A DNA stretch of 64,000 bases from Phormidesmis sp. RL_2_1 (GTDB taxonomy: Bacteria; Cyanobacteriota; Cyanobacteriia; Phormidesmidales; Phormidesmidaceae): the NCBI GenBank assembly GCA_012033015.1, contig JAAUPS010000003.1, positions 1 through 64,000 on the forward strand. Reading direction: 5' to 3'. Both the position numbers and the translations under genes were made by a program. The stretch's first letter is position 1; each line of letters begins with the position of its first letter. Under the pieces are notes generated by a model that searched no databases, was not told the DNA's origin, and worked only from the letters and a program-made list of their open reading frames with translations. Shown here in pieces: positions 58,397 through 64,000 of this stretch.

Positions 58397-58784
58397 TAAC
58401 GCCTTCCTAGCGTAGTTTTGTCATCACTATACTAGTGATTTACTTGTGATTTTTGGGTGATTTTTCGAGAATTGTTGCGTTTGCTTTTGCGACCTTATCT
58501 CGTCAAGTGCTGGGGCCGGAAGTATCTGTAAACATCTATGTCAAGCATGGTGTTGAGCATAATATCTCCCCCTTCACTGAGCAGCGGTTTTTGCTGCCGT
58601 ATTTTCAGCGCTCTTATAAAATGTCTGTCAGTGATTCTGGAATGTCGGTGATTCCAGCTAAATGAGCCGCCAAGCTTCCATATCCCAACTTCCATATATT
58701 GAGTAAGCACAGCCTGACAAAAATAGTTCCAATGATCAGCACTAAAAGATACCTCCGATAAAACTTCTTAGGAAAATCACTACT
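58397..58784. other. spacer before the nucleotidyltransferase gene
   Basis: A 70-codon rightward frame beginning with TTG at 58453 has no family features and no ribosome binding site, so it is not called. A doubled catatcccaacttccatat near 58678 is seen. It likely contains the promoter of the downstream gene. Confidence 0.45.
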
Positions 58785-61418
58785 ATGCGTGCAGTCCTTA
58801 TGGCTGGTGGTTCGGGTACGAGGCTAAGGCCATTGACCTGTGACTTGCCTAAGCCGATGGTGCCTTTGCTCAACCGTCCGATTGCTGAGCACATTATTAA
58901 TCTTCTCAAGCGCCATGGCATTACCGAGATTATTGCCACGCTGTTTTACTTGCCCGATGTGATGCGGGACTACTTTCAAGATGGCAAGGATTTTGGTGTC
59001 CAAATGACTTATGCCGTTGAGGAAGATCAGCCCCTAGGTACGGCAGGCTGTGTCAAAAATGTTGCCGAACTGCTGCATGACACTTTTGTGGTTATCAGTG
59101 GCGATAGCCTGACTGATTTTAATCTGACTGAGGCGATTGCCTTTCACCGGGCTAAAGGCGCAAAAGCGACACTAGTGCTCAAGCGCGTTCGTAACCCGAT
59201 TGAGTTTGGGGTTGTTATCACAGATAAAACCGATAGAATTGTTCGGTTTTTGGAGAAGCCTTCCACCAGCGAAATTTTCTCAGATACGGCAAATACGGGG
59301 ACGTATATTCTTGAGCCAGAAGTCCTTAGCTATATCCCGGCAGGTCAGTCACAAGATTTTTCGAAGGATTTGTTTCCGCGGTTGCTAGCAGAAGGTGAAC
59401 CGATGTATGGCTATGTGGCTGAGGGGTATTGGTGTGATGTGGGCCACTTAGATGCCTATCGCGAAGCACAGTACGATGCCTTGCATGGCAAGGTACATAT
59501 CGATTATGCCTATGGTGAAACCACTCACGGACTGCGTGTGGGTAAAAATACATTTATCCATTCCAGTGCCAAGCTTCAGCCGCCAGTGCTGATTGGTGAC
59601 AACTGTCGGATTGGCCCTAGGGCAACCCTATCACCGGGAACGGTCGTGGGCGATAATGTCACTATTGGCAGCGATGCTAACCTCAAAAGACCGATTATTG
59701 GCAATGGTGCAGTGATTGGGGACGATACCCACTTGCGGGCTTGCATCATTGCTCGGGGTACCCGTGCTGCTCGTCGTGCCCATGTGTTGGAAGGGGCTGT
59801 GGTCGGTTCGCTTTCGACTATTGGTGAAGAGGCTCAAATTAGTCCAGGGGTTAGGGTTTGGCCTAGTAAGCTGATCGAAGCTGGAGCCACGCTGAATATT
59901 AATTTGATCTGGGGTCAAACGGCTCAGCGCAATCTGTTCGGTCAGCGGGGGGTTTCGGGCTTAGCCAATATTGATATTACGCCTGAGTTTGCTGTGAAGC
60001 TAGGCGCTGCCTACGGTTCGACGCTTAAAGCGGGTGACCATGTGACGGTTTCGCGCGATCAGCGCAGTATTTCACGAATGGTGACGCGATCGCTCATTGC
60101 CGGACTGATGTCTGTGGGCGTGAATGTAGAGAACCTAGACGCGGTTGCTATTCCTATGGCCAGAAATGTCCTGCCCACGCTCAATGTTGTTGGGGGCATT
60201 CATGTTAGGTTGCACCCTACTCGCTCCAATCATATTTTGATTGAGTTTTTTGATATCCAAGGCATAGACATTTCTAAAAGCCAAGAAAAGAAAATTGAAG
60301 GTGCCTATTTTAAAGAGGATCTGCGGCGAGCCCAAATTCATGAAATTGGCACAGTGACCTATCCCAGTAGTGCGGTTGATATCTATACCACTGCTTTTGA
60401 GAAGCATCTCAACGTCGCTTCGATTCGCAATAGTAAGTCGAAGGTGGTCATTGACTATGCCTACGCGGTATCCGGCGCAGTGCTACCGCAGCTTTTGGCA
60501 AAGTTTGGCTGTGATGCGGTGGTACTCAATGCTAGCTTAAGCGCGGCGGCACCCTCACTCGATGAAAGAGATGTGCTGCTAAGTCAGTTAGGTCAGGTCG
60601 TACAGGCGTTGCACGCCACTTTTGGGGTACAGGTTTCAGCCAATGGTGAGCAAATGGTGCTAGTCGATGAGGTCGGCTCCCCCATTCGCGGTGAAATGCT
60701 GACAGCGCTGATGGCCCATATGATTTTGACGGCGAATCCTCGGGGGGTGATTGTGGTGCCGGTACATGCATCGGGCGCAGTTGATGAAATTGCCCGTCGG
60801 CATGATGGTTGGGTGCTACGGACTAAGGCCAACCCGACAGCTTTAATGGAAGCCTGTGCGACCCATCAAGATGTGGTGCTAGGGGGCAGTGGAGATATGG
60901 GATTTATTTTCCCTCAACTGCATCCTGGGTTTGATGCGATGTTTTGTATTGCTAAGCTCATCGAGATGCTGTTGATCCAAGAGCGCTCTTTAGGCCAAAT
61001 TTGGGAGGAGTTACCGCGAATTTCGCACCGTTTACAAACGATCCGCTGCCCTTGGACGGTTAAGGGGGCGCTCATGCGCTATCTTGTAGAAACCCATTCG
61101 GCAGATAGCTTGGAGCTGATCGATGGTGTTAAGATTATCGATCCTGAAGCGTTTGCAAATCAATCGGTTAATCAGCCGGTTAATCAGCCGCCCGATAGTC
61201 AGCCGCCTGTTAATCTAAGTAGTATGGGTTCGTCGGTTCATCGGCAACGCAATCCACAAAACTGGGTGTTGATTTTACCGGATGCGAGTGAGCCGTTGGT
61301 ACATATTTTTGCCAACAGCGAGGATCGTAGCTGGGTTGATGGGCAACTCCAAAACTACCGGCAGCGTGTTCAGCACTTTATTGAATCAGAGCAGGGAATT
61401 AAGGAACAGATCGTATGA
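58785..61418 (+). CDS. nucleotidyltransferase-phosphomutase fusion (mannose-1-P guanylyltransferase-like)
   Basis: 877 residues. Residues 1-230 are a sugar-nucleotide pyrophosphorylase: [30 protein letters not shown] and IVRFLEKPS. Residues about 255-380 are left-handed beta-helix hexapeptides ([30 protein letters not shown]). Residues about 400-790 resemble phosphoglucomutase/phosphomannomutase, but the usual serine loop TASHNP is not clear ([10 protein letters not shown] is in its place), so mutase activity is uncertain. Such fusions are known in cyanobacteria. [17 protein letters not shown] linker is near 800. Confidence 0.9.
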   Translation: MRAVLMAGGSGTRLRPLTCDLPKPMVPLLNRPIAEHIINLLKRHGITEIIATLFYLPDVMRDYFQDGKDFGVQMTYAVEEDQPLGTAGCVKNVAELLHDTFVVISGDSLTDFNLTEAIAFHRAKGAKATLVLKRVRNPIEFGVVITDKTDRIVRFLEKPSTSEIFSDTANTGTYILEPEVLSYIPAGQSQDFSKDLFPRLLAEGEPMYGYVAEGYWCDVGHLDAYREAQYDALHGKVHIDYAYGETTHGLRVGKNTFIHSSAKLQPPVLIGDNCRIGPRATLSPGTVVGDNVTIGSDANLKRPIIGNGAVIGDDTHLRACIIARGTRAARRAHVLEGAVVGSLSTIGEEAQISPGVRVWPSKLIEAGATLNINLIWGQTAQRNLFGQRGVSGLANIDITPEFAVKLGAAYGSTLKAGDHVTVSRDQRSISRMVTRSLIAGLMSVGVNVENLDAVAIPMARNVLPTLNVVGGIHVRLHPTRSNHILIEFFDIQGIDISKSQEKKIEGAYFKEDLRRAQIHEIGTVTYPSSAVDIYTTAFEKHLNVASIRNSKSKVVIDYAYAVSGAVLPQLLAKFGCDAVVLNASLSAAAPSLDERDVLLSQLGQVVQALHATFGVQVSANGEQMVLVDEVGSPIRGEMLTALMAHMILTANPRGVIVVPVHASGAVDEIARRHDGWVLRTKANPTALMEACATHQDVVLGGSGDMGFIFPQLHPGFDAMFCIAKLIEMLLIQERSLGQIWEELPRISHRLQTIRCPWTVKGALMRYLVETHSADSLELIDGVKIIDPEAFANQSVNQPVNQPPDSQPPVNLSSMGSSVHRQRNPQNWVLILPDASEPLVHIFANSEDRSWVDGQLQNYRQRVQHFIESEQGIKEQIV

Positions 61419-61915
61419 ATAACTGCATCTTGATGGCGGAAATTATCCAGGCTCCCCAACTGCGTTATACCGCTGATACCCAAACGCCAATTGCGGAATT
61501 TGTGGTTAAGTTTCCGGGGTTGCGAGAGCAAGATGCATCAGGTCAGCTCAAGGTATTAGGCTGGGGCAATTTGGCTCAGGAAATTCAGGAGCGTTACCAA
61601 GCAGGCGATCGCGTTTTACTCGAAGGCCGACTGGGCACTCACACCGTAGAGCGCCCCGAAGGCTTTAAAGAGAAACGTGTGGAAATGACCGTACAGCGGG
61701 TTAGCCCGATCGATGAGTTGCAGTCAGTGGCCATTGCCGAGCCTACTCCGATAGCCACAGGCAAATTTGTGGCCACAGGGACAGGGGCGTCGTCGTCGTC
61801 ACCGGTTGCCTCAACGCCTTCAGCCGCTACTGCCGCCACTGCCGCCACTGGAGCATCAGCGTCTTCTGCTAACGCTGAGACTCCTGGCCTAGACTATGAC
61901 GATATTCCGTTTTAG
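61415..61915 (+). CDS. ssb: single-stranded DNA-binding protein
   Basis: 166 residues: an OB fold (residues 1-100; [33 protein letters not shown]) and an Ala/Ser-rich linker ending in the acidic tip LDYDDIPF that recruits replication and repair proteins. The gene overlaps the fusion gene by 4 bp (ATGA), so translational coupling is likely. Its N-terminus resembles the main cyanobacterial SSB. Confidence 0.95.
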   Translation: MNNCILMAEIIQAPQLRYTADTQTPIAEFVVKFPGLREQDASGQLKVLGWGNLAQEIQERYQAGDRVLLEGRLGTHTVERPEGFKEKRVEMTVQRVSPIDELQSVAIAEPTPIATGKFVATGTGASSSSPVASTPSAATAATAATGASASSANAETPGLDYDDIPF

Positions 61916-62028
61916 CCCTAGGGGCATAGGGTTGATTGTTTGACTGACCGATTACCTGACTGAGTGCCGCTGAGTTGATTGTCGCCGACCTGGGCGTTAC
62001 TAAGTAAATCCCATTGACTCAAGGTGAT

Positions 62029-62343
62029 TTACTGGGCTGCTTCGAAGGCTTCGCGGTTTTCAAAAATGGTGAAAACGCGATCCATACTGGTGAGTTCAAA
62101 CAGCATTTTGACCTGGGGATTAATTGAGCATACGTACATTTCACAGCTATTTGAGCGCACCTTTTTCAGCACAGAAACCAAGGTGCCTAGGCCAGAGCTA
62201 TCTACAAATGTGGTGTCTTTTAAGTCCATTAGCAGGGTTTTGGTGCCATTGGCAATGGCAATCTCTACTTGAGCACGAATTTCTTCAGTCTTAGTACTAT
62301 CTAAAATGCCAGCGGGTGCCAATACCTGAACAGTCGTGTCCAT
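62029..62343 (-). CDS. STAS-domain anti-sigma factor antagonist
   Basis: 104 residues from ATG 62343. The motif FVDSSGLGTL (about 47-56) carries the serine normally phosphorylated by an anti-sigma kinase and dephosphorylated by an RsbU-type phosphatase. Fits SpoIIAA/RsbV. Its possible phosphatase partner is the PP2C gene at 54.6 kb; no anti-sigma kinase is in the window. Confidence 0.9.
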   Translation of the reverse strand: MDTTVQVLAPAGILDSTKTEEIRAQVEIAIANGTKTLLMDLKDTTFVDSSGLGTLVSVLKKVRSNSCEMYVCSINPQVKMLFELTSMDRVFTIFENREAFEAAQ

Positions 62344-62454
62344 ATTCACCGAGATTCCTTTATCTACTGAGGCCTTTATCTACTGAAGATAGTTTACTGG
62401 TTTGTGCTATCAGTGCAGTGATCGCTCTAGCTATGCGTTACGGGCTGGCTATAT

Positions 62455-63660
62455 CTATAATTGACTATATCCATAATCTAGACCCGGTGAGTATAGTTTA
62501 CCGAGGCTATGATCTGGGCGAATATTGACCACTAGGCTAGTTTGGGCGCTAACTGTTAGGGGGGTAATGAAAAGCTCGGGATGCAAGGCTTTCCAAAAGT
62601 AGGTGACAAAGTCAGCAATGTCTTGTTCACAAAGACCTGGTTTCCCTTGGGCTTGCATGGCTCGCTCAGCGTGCTGACGCCACTGCTGTGACAATCGATA
62701 GTCTTCTGGGTAAAGCACGATGAGGCTGTCTAAAAATTCCCATAGGGGGAGGTAGGCTTGCAGGCGGTGGTTGCAGTCTCGGGCAAATTGCCGATCGCTT
62801 GCGGTTATGATGGGCGCTGGTAGGGTGGTGTTTTCGTGAGTAAAGAGGCTATCTGCCACTGGGCGTGCGCCGACAAACCACCCTTCAAACAGGGTAATGG
62901 TGGGGGCAGGATGGAGGCTCGAAGGGATGCGATCGCCCTGCCCTGCTTGTAAAGACTTATCGAATCGCGGCACCTGTATCTGAGGTGATTCTGCAGGCGT
63001 ATCTGTAGGACTGCAGGGAGCAGTCTGTTTGATTCGTTTTAATGTTTGCACGCCTAGGTCAATATCGTGAGTGCCAGGTGGCCCCCGCCAAACCAAGCGC
63101 GGATCTGCCTGCTGCAATTGGCAGCGCTGAGCATAGGTAAGATACAGATCATCAATGGAAAATGCGACACTTTGGTGCCCTAACTGTTCTAGGAGCAGGC
63201 ACAGAATTTGTGTGAGTGTGGTTTTACCTGTGCCCTGAGCGCCCAAAATACCTTGAATGAAGGGTGCACCTAGTGCTCGCTGCTGACGATCTAGCTTATC
63301 AGCGAGCGGCAGCCAATAGGTCCAAAGCGGCACTATCCAATCTGTCCACTGACCCGGTAACGGTAACCCAGGATCTAATAGCGTCCCTGACTGGCAGAGT
63401 GATTGCAGTAGCTTTGCTCGACGCTCGATTGCTTCACCAACAAGGCTATGAGAGATTTGATGATCATAGATTTGATAATCATAGATTTGATGATCACAGA
63501 TCTGATGATCATCAAATCTATGATCACAGATTTGCCAAGCCATTACCCGAGGTAGAACGCTCAGCTCCCAGTCAATTAACTGCTGTCGCTGGCTGGCAGA
63601 AGGTATTTGCCCTTGGCCTAAAGCTGTGACAATCGTGTTGAGAGGGTTTAGTGCATTCAT
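62455..63660 (-). CDS. D-glycerate 3-kinase-like protein (plant GLYK type)
   Basis: 401 residues. The P-loop is GAQGTGKTTLTQ (about 139-150); FSIDDLYLTYAQR and VWRGPPGTHDIDLG follow; VNIRPDHSLGKLYSPGLDYG ends the protein. This matches the GLYK family of photorespiration. A HQIYDYQIYDHQI insertion (residues about 45-70) comes from 15-bp tandem units at 63450-63535 and sits before the kinase core. Confidence 0.87.
   Translation of the reverse strand: MNALNPLNTIVTALGQGQIPSASQRQQLIDWELSVLPRVMAWQICDHRFDDHQICDHQIYDYQIYDHQISHSLVGEAIERRAKLLQSLCQSGTLLDPGLPLPGQWTDWIVPLWTYWLPLADKLDRQQRALGAPFIQGILGAQGTGKTTLTQILCLLLEQLGHQSVAFSIDDLYLTYAQRCQLQQADPRLVWRGPPGTHDIDLGVQTLKRIKQTAPCSPTDTPAESPQIQVPRFDKSLQAGQGDRIPSSLHPAPTITLFEGWFVGARPVADSLFTHENTTLPAPIITASDRQFARDCNHRLQAYLPLWEFLDSLIVLYPEDYRLSQQWRQHAERAMQAQGKPGLCEQDIADFVTYFWKALHPELFITPLTVSAQTSLVVNIRPDHSLGKLYSPGLDYGYSQL
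63450..63535. repeat. 15-bp in-frame tandem repeat inside the glycerate kinase gene
   Basis: Units of gatttgatgatcata-type give a His/Gln/Ile/Tyr/Asp repeat in the protein; one unit is inverted by its palindromic gatc/atgatcat core. Confidence 0.85.
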
Positions 63661-63662
63661 GG

Positions 63663-63977
63663 CTAAGGCCTGTTGACGCGAGCCGCTGCTGACTTAAGCC
63701 GGATAAAAAAGCTAACATTAACGCCGTCATTAGCGCCGTCATTAGCGCCGTGGCGCGTCACTGCTAGGGTATCTACCCGCGAGAGTAAAGGGCGAGCTGT
63801 CGTCTGAATTTTGTTAAAGGCCGGTACGGTTTGGCCAGCAATAGCCGCGATTGCCGAACCGTCTATATATAAATAGCCGTCATCGGCATTGTCTGGGTTC
63901 TTTAGGCTATCGGTGGACTGCAGGGGTGCGATCGCTTGCATAAAGTGCTCTGTGCTCAGCAGTGACGTTTGATTCAT
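63663..63977 (-). CDS. hypothetical protein (start possibly outside the window)
   Basis: 105 residues from the ATG at 63977 (MNQTSLLSTEHFMQAIAPLQ). The frame remains open to the right edge, so it may be longer. Features: GYLYIDGSAIAAIAGQTVPA and a HGANDGANDGVN repeat from 12-bp units, then a short basic end. It ends 2 bp upstream of the glycerate kinase start, suggesting one transcript. No family recognised. Confidence 0.5.
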   Translation of the reverse strand: MNQTSLLSTEHFMQAIAPLQSTDSLKNPDNADDGYLYIDGSAIAAIAGQTVPAFNKIQTTARPLLSRVDTLAVTRHGANDGANDGVNVSFFIRLKSAAARVNRP

Positions 63978-64000
63978 CTCTTGCAAGCAGGTGGTGCATT

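Noticed and set aside
58453-58665. 70-codon rightward frame starting with TTG
   Set aside because: No start support, no motif; antisense frame equally long.
1-64000. tRNA, rRNA, transposon or prophage
   Set aside because: No T-loop (ggttcgaatc-like) with cloverleaf, no rRNA block, no transposase or integrase reading frame was found.

Overview
The window is cyanobacterial. It carries photosystem II psbK, cytochrome b6f petN, a plant-type 2Fe-2S ferredoxin, two kinds of phycobiliprotein bilin lyase (CpcT and CpcS/CpeS), a solanesyl diphosphate synthase, a SpkB-like Zn-ribbon/kinase/pentapeptide protein, a NhaS3-like antiporter and very many copies of the HIP1 octamer GCGATCGC. The style (many short tandem repeats, moderate GC, mostly single-gene units on alternating strands) would fit a Leptolyngbya-like lineage, but the species is a guess. 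No rRNA, tRNA, transposase, integrase, CRISPR array or prophage was seen; this is ordinary chromosome.

Layout. 0-5 kb: 3' end of a Pro/Ser-rich gene (possibly dnaX), pheT, SpkB-like kinase. 5-10 kb: TPR protein, psbK-tgt, cobS, leuD. 10-15 kb: CYTH phosphatase, PfkB kinase, prenyl synthase, a 1.4 kb gene-poor stretch with a tiny membrane ORF and a terminator, murI. 15-22 kb: NhaS3-like antiporter, nitrilase-family amidase, rplU-rpmA, rsmB, petN. 22-30 kb: SDR-like oxidoreductase, clpP, CU044_2847 protein, purF, purL, petF. 30-34 kb: CpcT, HEAT-repeat protein, CpcS-like lyase, histidine phosphatase. 34-45 kb: bioB, chrA, Na/Pi transporter, peptidoglycan-binding protein, rhodanese, esterase, HDAC-like deacetylase, trhO, methyltransferase. 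45-54 kb: SRPBCC, YihY, clpB, ComFB, glycosyltransferase-TPR, argH. 54-64 kb: PP2C phosphatase, cobK, methyltransferase, nucleotidyltransferase-phosphomutase fusion overlapping ssb, STAS protein, glycerate kinase.

Two window-wide signals are the most notable. First, seven genes (SDR-like gene, chrA, a peptidoglycan-binding protein, a rhodanese, argH, a PP2C phosphatase, cobK) each lose frame by exactly one base at a mononucleotide run, and in each case adding one base restores a family-like protein. This looks like systematic homopolymer under-calling rather than seven independent pseudogenes. Second, about thirty short tandem-repeat arrays (10-18 bp units) sit in nearly every spacer; those inside genes use only 12- or 15-bp units, and several arrays begin at or run over a stop codon. 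A third signal is a dispersed small hairpin family with a GGATGCATTCT core.

Functional links are modest: tgt-psbK, rplU-rpmA, purL-purF and the fusion gene-ssb pair look co-transcribed. The bilin lyases with a HEAT-repeat protein form a small phycobilisome-related group. cobS and cobK both belong to cobalamin synthesis but lie far apart.
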